From an uncultured Lachnospiraceae bacterium (lineage in GTDB: Bacteria > Bacillota > Clostridia > Lachnospirales > Lachnospiraceae), in assembly GCA_910585075.1 (NCBI GenBank), contig CAJUED010000014.1, positions 20,937-84,936 on the forward strand: DNA of 64,000 nt. Direction: 5' to 3'. The position numbers and the translations under genes were made by a program. Shown piece after piece: positions 18,409 through 26,360 of this stretch; position 1 is the first letter of the stretch; each line of letters starts with the position of its first letter. The notes under the pieces were generated by a model that searched no databases, had not been told where the DNA came from, and worked only from the letters and a program-made list of their open reading frames with translations.

Positions 18409-19491
18409 ATGGAAAAGAAAAATAATAAAACAGGGAGGCGGATTCGCCTGACGCCTCTTATATTGGGTGTTTATGGAGCAGTTCTCGGTTCGGGCCTGGT
18501 GATGGTGGGACTTTTTGAAGTTGCGGGAGGGATTGGCCTAATCCGCGTTCTTCTTGGGCTTGGAATGTTCTGCTTTGGCCTGTATGGAATATGGGATGGG
18601 GTGCGTGATCTGGTAAGACCGGATAAAAATAAGGAAAAAGCACCGGCAACCCAATTTGTTTTTACCGATACAGCCGGAAACAGGAGCTCCAATGTTACGC
18701 CCGGGCTTTTGCGGGAGCAGATGGATATTCTTGCAAAAAGTGAAGAATTTAAAAGCTTTTATCTTCAGATTCTGCCGCCCCTTCCTGTAGAAGGACAGGG
18801 AATGCTAAAGCAAATATCCTGCATTTATCATGATAATATAATTCTGGTGGCCTTTTTTGAAATGCCAAAGGATGGATACCGGATATTGCAGAAAAGCACG
18901 GATTCGGACAGGGCAGCAGAATGGCTGAGACAGCTGTTGGCCGGTAATGCGGATTTTTCCGAATGGGGAAAGATGGAAGCACAGATGAATGAGGCAAATA
19001 CCGGGCCGGATGAGGAAGATCAGGAGTATGGTGAAACGGACACCGATGAGGAAAATGTGGAACCATTTTGGCAGCATCTTTTAAAGGAACAGAAAGGGCT
19101 GATGGCCTATTGGCACAAGCTGCTCATCATTTTTGGGGAAAGCTGGCATGATGAACACAAATTTTTCTCATCAAGGGATCTGGAACTTGCCATTGAAGGT
19201 GTACATAGTAAAAAATATCAAAAAGCGGTATTGGAATGGGGATACGAAGCACTTCACATATTCCCCGGCCAGCAAAGTGATCTGCTGGTGGTTTGGTGTA
19301 AAAACAGCGGCACAGAAAAAGAAAATCCCCGCTTTCTGGCGTGGGAAGGAACGGTGACCCAGGTGAAATTCCGGCTGGTCAGCTATTTGGAACATGGATT
19401 TTTGGAAGAAACAAGTGGCTGGAATGATATTACCGCTCAGATAGAAAAAGAAACCAGGAAAGGTGAGAAGAAGCATGGGAAAGTATTATAG
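18409..19491 (+). CDS. Membrane protein of unknown function with two N-terminal helices
   Basis: From ATG 18409 the product is 360 residues: a basic start, two adjacent hydrophobic helices (about 16-60) and a long cytoplasmic, acidic domain without a recognised motif. An in-frame GTG at 18361 would add 16 polar residues but lacks a clear ribosome site. The gene overlaps the next one by 17 bases, so the two are translationally linked. It sits in the four-gene cluster of unknowns between the EamA gene and pta. I cannot assign it to a family. Confidence 0.62.
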   Translation: MEKKNNKTGRRIRLTPLILGVYGAVLGSGLVMVGLFEVAGGIGLIRVLLGLGMFCFGLYGIWDGVRDLVRPDKNKEKAPATQFVFTDTAGNRSSNVTPGLLREQMDILAKSEEFKSFYLQILPPLPVEGQGMLKQISCIYHDNIILVAFFEMPKDGYRILQKSTDSDRAAEWLRQLLAGNADFSEWGKMEAQMNEANTGPDEEDQEYGETDTDEENVEPFWQHLLKEQKGLMAYWHKLLIIFGESWHDEHKFFSSRDLELAIEGVHSKKYQKAVLEWGYEALHIFPGQQSDLLVVWCKNSGTEKENPRFLAWEGTVTQVKFRLVSYLEHGFLEETSGWNDITAQIEKETRKGEKKHGKVL

Positions 19492-20707
19492 TGATGTGGT
19501 GGACAAGGCGATTGAGGATCTTTATTATTGCTGTGACAACGACAGGGCGAATGCGGCAGCAGACGCATTGCTGCTTGCGGCAAAGGAAGGGGATGGAGAT
19601 GCCTGTTACTTCCTGTCCCGCTGTTTTTCCGGTTCCTGCTACAGCTGGGAATATCATCCTTTTGAAGAAAATGAAGCGGCGGCTTATGCCATGATCCATC
19701 AGGCAATCTCACTGGGCAGCGCCACAGCGGTTCTAGGAGCGCTCAGGATGGATATGCTGACTCCGGAGCTGCGGGAGATCATGCCATTTGGAAATATCAA
19801 AGAAGCCTGGGAGCTTATTTATCAGAAAGCGGCGGAGGGCTGTCTGTTCTGCCAGTATATGATTGGGAATACTTATTACTTTTTGGATGTGATTGAGATT
19901 GAGGACCGGAAGGAAAGTGAATTCGAGAACCAGGAAGCCTGGGATAACTGGCGGCGGGAACAGATGGAGCAGAGTATCCCATGGTTTGAGAAGGCTTTTT
20001 CAGGCGGTATGAGTTTGGCAGGCCGGAACTACCGGAATTATTACGGGCAGGGAAGGGGAGAGTTGATTGGGCCGGATTATGAAAAAAAGATGGCAGTACT
20101 CCGTCAGGGTGCAGAGCTGGGGTATCCGGAGTGGATGTACAATTATGCATTCGAACTGTTTTATCATCAGGAGAAGGCAAAGGAAGCCCTCCCCTGGGCA
20201 ATTCGTGCGGCACAAGCGGGACATCTGTTCGGATGGCATATCGTAGGGGATATCTACTGGGATGGCGAAGCTGTGGAACGAAATCTTGATTATGCCCTGG
20301 AGTGCTTTGAAAAAACCGCAGGTTACGGAAACGACCCTTACGGCTGCCGACGGGCCGGGGAAATGTATTTCCGGGGGCTGGGAGCAGCTCAGGATTACGC
20401 CAGGGCGGTGCAGTACCTGGAGCAGAAGGATGAAAAGGAAGGCGATGATATGCTGGGTATGTGTTACCTTCTTGGATACGGCTGCCGGCAGGATACGGCG
20501 CGGGGCAGAATATTACTGGAAAGAAGCCGTAACACTATATGGAAGAACTATGGACTGGGAAGGATGTACGCCGAAGGAATCGGCGTGCCGGAGGATATCG
20601 GTAAGGGTGTGGAATACCTGAAGGCAGCAGGAAACTATGAACCGGCATTGGAGGCCCTGAAGCATTATAAGAAAAGCCTGTTTGGCGTCTGGCGGCGCAG
20701 GACCTGA
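19475..20707 (+). CDS. Sel1-like tetratricopeptide repeat protein
   Basis: The 410-residue soluble protein is built mainly of helical hairpins of the Sel1 type: motifs such as AADALLLAAKEGDGDACYFL, AIRAAQAGHLFGWHIVGDIY, CRRAGEMYFRGLGAAQDYARA and GMCYLLGYGCRQDTARG show the conserved Gly/Ala/Leu spacing of about 36 residues. Such repeats act as protein-interaction scaffolds. ATG 19475 is preceded by AGGTGA at 8 bases; an earlier GTG at 19463 overlaps that ribosome site and was rejected. It overlaps the preceding membrane-protein gene, suggesting that the two products act together. Partner and pathway are unknown. Confidence 0.78.
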   Translation: MGKYYSDVVDKAIEDLYYCCDNDRANAAADALLLAAKEGDGDACYFLSRCFSGSCYSWEYHPFEENEAAAYAMIHQAISLGSATAVLGALRMDMLTPELREIMPFGNIKEAWELIYQKAAEGCLFCQYMIGNTYYFLDVIEIEDRKESEFENQEAWDNWRREQMEQSIPWFEKAFSGGMSLAGRNYRNYYGQGRGELIGPDYEKKMAVLRQGAELGYPEWMYNYAFELFYHQEKAKEALPWAIRAAQAGHLFGWHIVGDIYWDGEAVERNLDYALECFEKTAGYGNDPYGCRRAGEMYFRGLGAAQDYARAVQYLEQKDEKEGDDMLGMCYLLGYGCRQDTARGRILLERSRNTIWKNYGLGRMYAEGIGVPEDIGKGVEYLKAAGNYEPALEALKHYKKSLFGVWRRRT

Positions 20708-20839
20708 CAGCAGGCTTAGGTTGATGGACCGCATGGATTGCCGTTGACCGATGTTGACTTCAGAATACTATAATTAAGAGAGAATAAACTGCCGGATTTT
20801 TGTAGTTATGATGCAATAAAAATTTAATAATTTGTAATT

Positions 20840-20904
20840 GTACTACGTTTTGCACAATTTTTTGTGAAGTAGTACTTGCCGTGCCAAGCAATTTCAACTA
20901 TAAT
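20840..20904 (+). promoter_or_regulatory. pta-ackA promoter with an upstream dyad
   Basis: TTGCCG (20876-20881) and TATAAT (20899-20904) are separated by 17 bases, giving a start about 50 bases before pta. Immediately upstream, GTACTAC (20840-20846) and GTAGTAC (20869-20875) form an interrupted dyad with an inner CACA/TGTG pair, abutting the -35 box. This is the classical place for an activator or repressor; no regulator can be named. Confidence 0.72.
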
Positions 20905-20961
20905 TTTTTAGAGGGTTATGCAATACAGGCATAAAGATAATGTAAGAAAGGAGAATGGGGT

Positions 20962-21963
20962 ATGTCATACATTGACATAATAAAAGACAAAGCAAGAATG
21001 GACAAAAAAACGATTGTCCTGCCGGAAACTACGGATAAGAGAACTTTAATTGCAGCTTCTCACATTGAACAAGAGGGTATTGCAAACATTATCATGATTG
21101 GTAACGAAGAAAAAATCATGGATGGCGCTACCTGGCTGGAGATTGAACTGGACGGGGTGGAGATTATCAATCCGGAAACCTGTGATAAGCTGGATGAATA
21201 TGTGAACCTGCTGTATGAGACAAGGAAAAACAAAGGAATGACTCCCGAAAAGGCAAGAGAAATCCTGTTGACGGATTATCTTACCTTTGGTGTTATCATG
21301 GTAAAGGCAAATGATGCGGACGGTATGGTGGCAGGAGCCTGCCACGCTACGGCGGATACTTTACGTCCCGCACTTCAGATTTTAAAGACAGCGCCGGGTG
21401 TGAAACTGGTTTCAGGATTTTTCCTGATGTGCGTACCGGATTGCGAGTTTGGAGATGAGGGAACTTTCCTGTTTGCGGACTGCGGTCTGAATCAGGATCC
21501 TACGGCGGAAGAACTGGCGGCAATTGCAGATTCCTCGGCAAGGAGCTTTAAGAGCCTTGTTGGAAAGAAGCCGATTATTGCCATGTTGTCCCATTCCACC
21601 AAAGGAAGCGCAAAGCATGCATTGGTAGATAAGGTGGTGGAAGCTACCAGAATCGCCCATGAAAATTATCCGGGGCTTACCCTTGACGGCGAACTGCAGA
21701 CAGATGCCGCATTAGTACCCCAGGTTGCAAAATCAAAAGCGCCGGGCAGTGAGGTTGCAGGTAAGGCAAATGTGCTGATTTTCCCCAATCTGGACAGCGG
21801 AAATATCGGATATAAGCTGGTACAGAGACTGGCAAAGGCGGAAGCTTACGGGCCTATGCTTCAGGGAATTGCAAAGCCGGTTAATGATCTGTCAAGAGGC
21901 TGTTCCTGGCAGGATATTGTAGGTGTTGTGGCGCTTACCGCCGTACAGGCACAGCTTGCATAG
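20962..21963 (+). CDS. pta: Phosphate acetyltransferase
   Basis: Pta converts acetyl-CoA and phosphate to acetyl phosphate, the first step of acetate production from pyruvate. The 333-residue protein is the compact, single-domain form common in Firmicutes and shows the family segments IVLPETTDKRTL, GVIMVKANDADGMVAGA, a conserved PDCEFGDEGTFLFADCG-like region and DGELQTDAALVP plus NVLIFPNLDSGNIGYKLVQR near the end. GGAG precedes the ATG. The gene is followed 10 bases after its stop by ackA, forming the usual acetate operon, and is driven by the promoter just upstream. Confidence 0.95.
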   Translation: MSYIDIIKDKARMDKKTIVLPETTDKRTLIAASHIEQEGIANIIMIGNEEKIMDGATWLEIELDGVEIINPETCDKLDEYVNLLYETRKNKGMTPEKAREILLTDYLTFGVIMVKANDADGMVAGACHATADTLRPALQILKTAPGVKLVSGFFLMCVPDCEFGDEGTFLFADCGLNQDPTAEELAAIADSSARSFKSLVGKKPIIAMLSHSTKGSAKHALVDKVVEATRIAHENYPGLTLDGELQTDAALVPQVAKSKAPGSEVAGKANVLIFPNLDSGNIGYKLVQRLAKAEAYGPMLQGIAKPVNDLSRGCSWQDIVGVVALTAVQAQLA

Positions 21964-21973
21964 GAGGTATGAA

Positions 21974-23176
21974 ATGACGGACAGTAATATTTTAGTAATC
22001 AATTGCGGGAGCTCATCCCTGAAATTTCAGCTGATCAATTCCAAATCGGAGGAAGTGATCGCAAAAGGGCTGTGCGAAAGAATTGGGATAGAGGGCAGCA
22101 AGATGTCCTACACCCCTGCGGGCGGTGAAAAATACGAGACAGTTACACCCATGGAGGACCATACCCAGGCAATCCGCCTGGTACTTGGAGCCATTACGGA
22201 TGAAAAGATGGGCGTTGTAAAGAGCCTTGATGAAATCGGGGCCGTGGGACACAGAGTCGTCCACGGAGGAGAAAAATTTGCATCCTCTGTTCTGATTAAC
22301 GAGGAAGTGTTAAAAGCCATTGAAGAATGTAATGATTTGGCTCCTCTGCACAATCCTGCCAATCTGATTGGGATCAGGGCATGTATGGAGCTGATGCCGG
22401 GAACACCCATGACAGCAGTTTTTGACACCGCATTCCATCAGACTATGCCCGAGGAGGCATACTTATATGGGCTTCCCTATCATTATTATGAAGACTATAA
22501 AGTAAGACGCTATGGTTTCCACGGAACCAGCCATTCTTATGTATCCCGCCGGGCAGCAGAGATACTTAATAAAAATTATGAGGATTTAAAGACAATCGTA
22601 TGCCACCTTGGAAACGGTGCAAGCATTTCAGCCGTAAAAAACGGCAAATGCGTGGACACATCCATGGGCCTCACTCCCTTAGAGGGACTGATCATGGGAA
22701 CCAGATGCGGCGACTTAGATCCTGCAATCGTTGAATTTTTATGCAACAAAGAAAAGAAATCCGTTCAGGAAATCTTAAGCGTCATGAACAAAGAGTCAGG
22801 CGTACTGGGCTTATCTGGCGGCTTTTCCTCTGATTTCAGAGACCTGGTAAGCGCCCACGAAAAAGGCGACGAGGCGGCAACCCGTGCACTCAAAGCCTTC
22901 TCCTACCGGGTAGCCAAATACATCGGCGCCTACACAGCCGCAATGAACGGCGTAGACGTAATCTGTTTCACCGCCGGCATCGGAGAAAACACCTCCCTTG
23001 TAAGAACCATGGTCGCATCCTACCTGGGCTACCTGGGAATCACCCTTGACGAAGAAGCAAATAAAAAACGGGGAGAAGAAATCCTCATTTCCACCAAAGA
23101 AAGCTGCGTAAAAGTCCTCGTAGTTCCCACCAACGAAGAATTAGCCATCGCCAGGGAAACGGTTGCACTTATATAA
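21974..23176 (+). CDS. ackA: Acetate kinase
   Basis: AckA transfers the phosphate of acetyl phosphate to ADP, giving ATP and acetate, and completes the Pta-AckA pathway. The 400-residue protein shows the ASKHA-fold landmarks VINCGSSSLKFQL at the start, GHRVVHGG, FDTAFHQTMP, the RRYGFHGTSH signature, CHLGNGASI, GLTPLEGLIMGTRCGDLDP and FTAGIGEN. AGGAGG lies 6 bases before ATG 21974; the longer frame overlapping pta was rejected. From about 22600 onward third codon positions become visibly richer in C than in the first half, a mild compositional shift without any break in the reading frame. Confidence 0.96.
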   Translation: MTDSNILVINCGSSSLKFQLINSKSEEVIAKGLCERIGIEGSKMSYTPAGGEKYETVTPMEDHTQAIRLVLGAITDEKMGVVKSLDEIGAVGHRVVHGGEKFASSVLINEEVLKAIEECNDLAPLHNPANLIGIRACMELMPGTPMTAVFDTAFHQTMPEEAYLYGLPYHYYEDYKVRRYGFHGTSHSYVSRRAAEILNKNYEDLKTIVCHLGNGASISAVKNGKCVDTSMGLTPLEGLIMGTRCGDLDPAIVEFLCNKEKKSVQEILSVMNKESGVLGLSGGFSSDFRDLVSAHEKGDEAATRALKAFSYRVAKYIGAYTAAMNGVDVICFTAGIGENTSLVRTMVASYLGYLGITLDEEANKKRGEEILISTKESCVKVLVVPTNEELAIARETVALI

Positions 23177-23212
23177 TTCGGAAGAAGTTTTCAAAGGTTA
23201 GCTAAAGCCTAG

Positions 23213-23347
23213 CGTTGCACGGGTAAATATTCAAGGAGGAACCCTTATAAAAACGCCAGCGCTTGGTGAGGTTTTTTCGAACCTAGCGACTGTTGCGTTT
23301 TTATAGAGCGAGAGCGCGGTGACTACTGAATATTTACCCGCGCGACG
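23213..23347. repeat. Nested long inverted-repeat element between ackA and the DUF177 gene
   Basis: A 21-base outer arm at 23213-23233 pairs with 23327-23347; the two differences remain compatible with G-U pairs. Inside, TATAAAAACGC (23246-23256) pairs perfectly with GCGTTTTTATA (23295-23305), and AGGTT/AACCT close the tip. The whole 135 bases fold as one long imperfect hairpin. There is no open frame, so this looks like a MITE- or REP-like intergenic element or a structured RNA, and it could also separate the two operons. Confidence 0.72.
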
Positions 23348-23411
23348 CGGACGGATGTCAACACATGAGAAACAATCAAGGCAAATTCTTCACCAAATAT
23401 TTTTACAGCTA

Positions 23412-23440
23412 TTGACAAACCCCAACCTCACCGTTATAAT
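23412..23440 (+). promoter_or_regulatory. Consensus promoter of the DUF177-rpmF operon
   Basis: TTGACA (23412-23417) and TATAAT (23435-23440) are perfect hexamers with a 17-base spacer. The start would fall near 23447, giving a leader of about 30 bases. Confidence 0.9.
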
Positions 23441-23477
23441 CATTTAAGTGTGTGATTTGATTCATAGGGAGCTTATT

Positions 23478-24005
23478 ATGTTAATCAATCTGGCTGATGT
23501 ATTTACATCTGAGGGAAAAGATAGAAGGGAAAGCGTTCCTTTTGAGGCGGACAGGTTTTCCTACATGGGAAACTCTTACAGCATCCGTGAAAAATCTCCT
23601 GCCAATCTGACCTTTACCAATATTGGCATTGGGAAGATACTGACAGAGGGTGAGATAGAGCTTATTCTGGAAATCCCCTGTGACAGATGTCTGCAAAGTG
23701 TCGATGTACCTTTGAAACTTAAGTTTGAACAGGAGCTCTTTGCCCCTGATTTAAGTGAGCAGGCGGAAGGTCAGGACGGACAGCAGGATTTTATGTCCGG
23801 ATATGAGTTTGACGTGGAAGCTTTCGTGAACGGTGAAATCTTAATTAACATGCCAGTTAAAGTGCTGTGTAAACCGGACTGCAAGGGAATCTGTAAGCAG
23901 TGCGGACACAACTTAAACGAGGGGGAATGTGGGTGCGACACCTTTGTGCCTGACCCCAGGATGGCAGCTATTAAAGATATCTTTAACGCAGGTAAGGAGG
24001 TGTAA
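23478..24005 (+). CDS. yceD: YceD/DUF177 family protein
   Basis: This family is almost always encoded directly before rpmF and is linked to accumulation of 23S rRNA and ribosome large-subunit assembly. The 175-residue protein has the characteristic CDRCL motif in the middle and a Cys-rich C-terminal signature (CKPDCKGICKQCG, then ECGC), suggesting a metal site. AGGGAG lies 6 bases before ATG 23478; the frame extends to a GTG upstream that is closer to the -10 box than a ribosome site allows. It heads an operon with rpmF two bases after its stop. Confidence 0.92.
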   Translation: MLINLADVFTSEGKDRRESVPFEADRFSYMGNSYSIREKSPANLTFTNIGIGKILTEGEIELILEIPCDRCLQSVDVPLKLKFEQELFAPDLSEQAEGQDGQQDFMSGYEFDVEAFVNGEILINMPVKVLCKPDCKGICKQCGHNLNEGECGCDTFVPDPRMAAIKDIFNAGKEV

Positions 24006-24007
24006 CG

Positions 24008-24187
24008 ATGTCTATTTGTCCTAAAAATAAATCTTCTAAGTCCAGAAGAGATAAGAGGAGAGCAAACTGGAAAATGAGCGCTCCCACATTAGTAAAGTGC
24101 AGCAAATGCGGCGCCCTGATGGCACCCCACAGAGTATGTAAGGCATGTGGTTCTTACAATAAGAAAGAAATCATCAGTGTGGACTAA
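24008..24187 (+). CDS. rpmF: Ribosomal protein bL32
   Basis: The 59-residue basic protein starts MSICPKNKSSKSRRDKRRAN and contains the zinc ribbon CSKCGA followed by CKACGSY, so it is the zinc-binding (C+) form of L32 of the large ribosomal subunit. The ribosome site AGGAGGTG overlaps the stop of the preceding gene, so translation is coupled. An intrinsic terminator lies 64 bases after the stop. The usual length of L32 is 55-60 residues, so the gene is complete. Confidence 0.96.
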   Translation: MSICPKNKSSKSRRDKRRANWKMSAPTLVKCSKCGALMAPHRVCKACGSYNKKEIISVD

Positions 24188-24205
24188 TCGGGTAAAGTAC
24201 GAAAA

Positions 24206-24242
24206 ATCAAACGCTGCCACGCTTAGCGGGATGGCGTTTCAT
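24206..24242 (+). repeat. Dispersed palindromic repeat, copy 1
   Basis: The element runs from ATCAAACGC to GGCGTTTCAT with the core CACGCTTAGCG and can fold on itself. Related copies occur at 54695-54729 (plus) and 58826-58855 (minus), sharing ATCAAAC at the edge and ACGCTT-x-GCG in the core. It lies after rpmF and before its terminator. Confidence 0.55.
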
Positions 24243-24250
24243 CAAGGATT

Positions 24251-24277
24251 GGGAAGTCAGTTGACTTCCCATTTTTG
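24251..24277 (+). terminator. Intrinsic terminator after rpmF
   Basis: GGGAAGTCA at 24251-24259 and TGACTTCCC at 24262-24270 form a perfect 9-bp hairpin with a 2-base tip, followed by A and five T. It ends the DUF177-rpmF unit before the plsX promoter. Confidence 0.92.
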
Positions 24278-24294
24278 TTATAACAAAATTCCGC

Positions 24295-24323
24295 TTGATT
24301 TTTCCCAGACTGTCTAGTATAGT
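24295..24323 (+). promoter_or_regulatory. Promoter of the plsX-acpP unit
   Basis: TTGATT (24295-24300) and TATAGT (24318-24323) with a 17-base spacer lie between the rpmF terminator and plsX. Confidence 0.72.
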
Positions 24324-24354
24324 GAAATAGTACTGATGGCTGGAGGTAATAAGA

Positions 24355-25368
24355 ATGTCTGAATTTGTAAATGTGGCGGTTGACGCTATGGGCGGAGACA
24401 ATGCACCGCTTGAGATTGTAAAGGGCGCTGTGGATGCGGTGAATGAGAGCAGCCATGTGAAGGTTTATCTCACCGGCCGGGAAGATGTTATCCGCAGTGA
24501 ACTTACCAAATATACATACAACAAGGAACAGGTAGAAATCGTAAATGCCACAGAAGTGATTGAGACTGCTGAGCCGCCGGTTATGGCAATACGGAAGAAG
24601 AAAGATTCCTCCATTGTAAAAGCTCTTAATCTGGTGAAGGATGGTACCTGCGACGCCTATGTTTCTGCCGGAAGCACAGGGGCAACTTTAGTAGGTGGAC
24701 AGGTAATCGTCGGAAGGATAAAGGGAGTGGAGAGACCACCGCTTGCGCCTTTAATCCCTACGGAAAAGGGCTGCGCCCTTTTAATTGACTGTGGCGCCAA
24801 TGTGGACGCAAGACCTTCTCATCTGGTGCAGTTTGCAAAGATGGGTTCCGTATACATGGAAAGTGTCATGGGAGTGAAAAATCCCAAAGTGGGCATTGTA
24901 AACATAGGCGCTGAGGAAGAAAAGGGAAACGCGCTGGTAAAAGAGACTTTTCCCCTTCTGAAAAATTGTCCTGACATTAATTTTGTGGGAAGTATTGAAG
25001 CCAGAGACATTCCGTCGGGCAGCGTGGATGTAGTTGTCTGTGAGGCCTTTGTGGGAAATGTGATTTTAAAGATGTATGAGGGCGTGGGTGCAACCCTGAT
25101 TAAAAAGGTGAAAGAGGGCATGATGACCACCCTTAGAAGTAAAATAGGCGCTCTTTTGGTAAAACCGGCGCTTAAGAATACATTAAAGGCTTTTGATTTG
25201 GAACAATATGGAGGAGCGCCCATGCTTGGCCTTAAGGGTCTTGTGGTGAAAACCCATGGCAGCTCTAACAGCGTTGAAATTAAGAATTCTATTCTGCAAT
25301 GTATCACCTTTACAGAACAGAATATAAATCAAAAAATAAAAGAAAAAATAACAATGGAAGAAAACTAG
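24355..25368 (+). CDS. plsX: Phosphate acyltransferase PlsX
   Basis: PlsX makes acyl phosphate from acyl-ACP, the first step of phospholipid synthesis through PlsX/PlsY. The 337-residue protein shows the family start VAVDAMGGDNAP, the EPPVMAIRKKKDSSI segment, SAGSTGATL, LIDCGANVDARPSHL and VGNVILKMYEG. TGGAGGT lies 7-8 bases before the ATG. It is followed 14 bases later by acpP, whose product is the donor carrier, a common and functional pairing. The preceding terminator and promoter show that it starts a new transcription unit. Confidence 0.95.
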   Translation: MSEFVNVAVDAMGGDNAPLEIVKGAVDAVNESSHVKVYLTGREDVIRSELTKYTYNKEQVEIVNATEVIETAEPPVMAIRKKKDSSIVKALNLVKDGTCDAYVSAGSTGATLVGGQVIVGRIKGVERPPLAPLIPTEKGCALLIDCGANVDARPSHLVQFAKMGSVYMESVMGVKNPKVGIVNIGAEEEKGNALVKETFPLLKNCPDINFVGSIEARDIPSGSVDVVVCEAFVGNVILKMYEGVGATLIKKVKEGMMTTLRSKIGALLVKPALKNTLKAFDLEQYGGAPMLGLKGLVVKTHGSSNSVEIKNSILQCITFTEQNINQKIKEKITMEEN

Positions 25369-25382
25369 AAAGGAAATGAGAG

Positions 25383-25613
25383 ATGGAATTTGAAAAATTA
25401 AAAAAAGTAATTGCGGACGTTTTAAACGTTGACCCTGAAGAAATCACAATGGATACAACCTTTGTGGATGACCTGGGAGCTGATTCCTTGGATGTTTTTC
25501 AGATTATCATGGGACTGGAAGAAGAATTTGACATTGAAATTCCGGCTGAAGAGGCAGAGAAAATCTCAACTGTGGAAGAGGCAGTGAACCTTATCAGGAA
25601 TGCACTTAACTAA
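25383..25613 (+). CDS. acpP: Acyl carrier protein
   Basis: The 76-residue acidic four-helix protein carries growing fatty acyl chains on a phosphopantetheine arm attached to Ser35 in the motif GADSLD. Length, acidity and the DTTFVDDLGADSLDVFQII region are canonical. A GGAAATGAG ribosome site precedes the ATG. An intrinsic hairpin starts directly at the stop codon and probably reduces read-through into rnc. Confidence 0.96.
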   Translation: MEFEKLKKVIADVLNVDPEEITMDTTFVDDLGADSLDVFQIIMGLEEEFDIEIPAEEAEKISTVEEAVNLIRNALN

Positions 25614-25637
25614 AAAGCCCGCTAAGGGCTTTTTTTC
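25614..25637 (+). terminator. Intrinsic terminator/attenuator between acpP and rnc
   Basis: AAAGCCC (25614-25620) pairs with GGGCTTT (25626-25632), followed by more T. Because rnc starts only about 25 bases later with no separate promoter visible, partial read-through is expected, giving more acpP than rnc transcript. Confidence 0.85.
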
Positions 25638-25661
25638 CGCCGGAGGTAATTGAGAGAAGCT

Positions 25662-26354
25662 ATGTATAAGCAGGGAAAATTGAAGGAATTGGAAGAAAAG
25701 ATTGGCTATGTATTTCAAAATAAAAAGCTGGTAAGAGAAGCTTTGACCCATAGCTCTTTTTCGAATGAACAAAAAATCAACAAGTATAAGAATTATGAAA
25801 GGCTGGAGTTTTTGGGTGATGCAGTCCTGGAGCTGTTGTCCAGCCGGTTTATCTATGCAACTTATCCGGAGATGTCAGAAGGACAGATGACCAAATTCCG
25901 TTCTACCATGGTCTGCGAGGCAGCCCTTGCTTTCTGTGCAAGGGATTTGTCCCTGGGCAGTTTTATTCTGCTGGGAAAGGGAGAGGAAGCCACCGGAGGA
26001 AGGGAGAGAGATTCCATCCTCTGTGATGTGATGGAGGCTGTGCTGGGCGCTATCTATCTGGATGGAGGAATTGAGGAAGCGGATAAGTTTGTTACAAAGT
26101 TTGTTTTTTCCGATTTGGAGAACAAGCAGCTTTTTTATGACAGTAAGACACTGCTCCAGGAGCGGATACAGAAGCAGGGAAAAGACCTTGTCTATGAGCT
26201 TGTGGAGGAGAGGGGCCCGGAACACGATAAGATTTTTGTGGTGGAAGCGAGAATTGACGGAGAAACTGCGGGAAAGGGCCAGGGCAGAAATAAGAAAGCG
26301 GCGCAGCAACAGGCGGCCTATCAGGCGCTGCTTGCTGAAATGTCAAAAGAGTAG
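25662..26354 (+). CDS. rnc: Ribonuclease III
   Basis: RNase III cuts double-stranded RNA, including rRNA precursors. The 230-residue protein has the catalytic signature ERLEFLGDAVLEL, the second acidic site in CDVMEAVLGAIYLDGG, and a C-terminal double-stranded RNA-binding domain with GKGQGRNKKAAQQQAA. The start is uncertain: GGAGGT is 14 bases before ATG 25662, long but usable, while TTG 25650 lies too close to that site. The gene sits in the conserved acpP-rnc-smc-ftsY order and its stop directly precedes smc. Confidence 0.94.
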   Translation: MYKQGKLKELEEKIGYVFQNKKLVREALTHSSFSNEQKINKYKNYERLEFLGDAVLELLSSRFIYATYPEMSEGQMTKFRSTMVCEAALAFCARDLSLGSFILLGKGEEATGGRERDSILCDVMEAVLGAIYLDGGIEEADKFVTKFVFSDLENKQLFYDSKTLLQERIQKQGKDLVYELVEERGPEHDKIFVVEARIDGETAGKGQGRNKKAAQQQAAYQALLAEMSKE

Positions 26355-26360
26355 GTGTAT

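Noticed and set aside
20744..20774. Second promoter before pta (TTGACC and TATAAT)
   Set aside because: The spacer is 19 bases and a better pair lies downstream; it may contribute weakly but is not supported.
23177..23477. Insertion sequence between ackA and the DUF177 gene
   Set aside because: The inverted repeats enclose only about 90 bases with no transposase frame.
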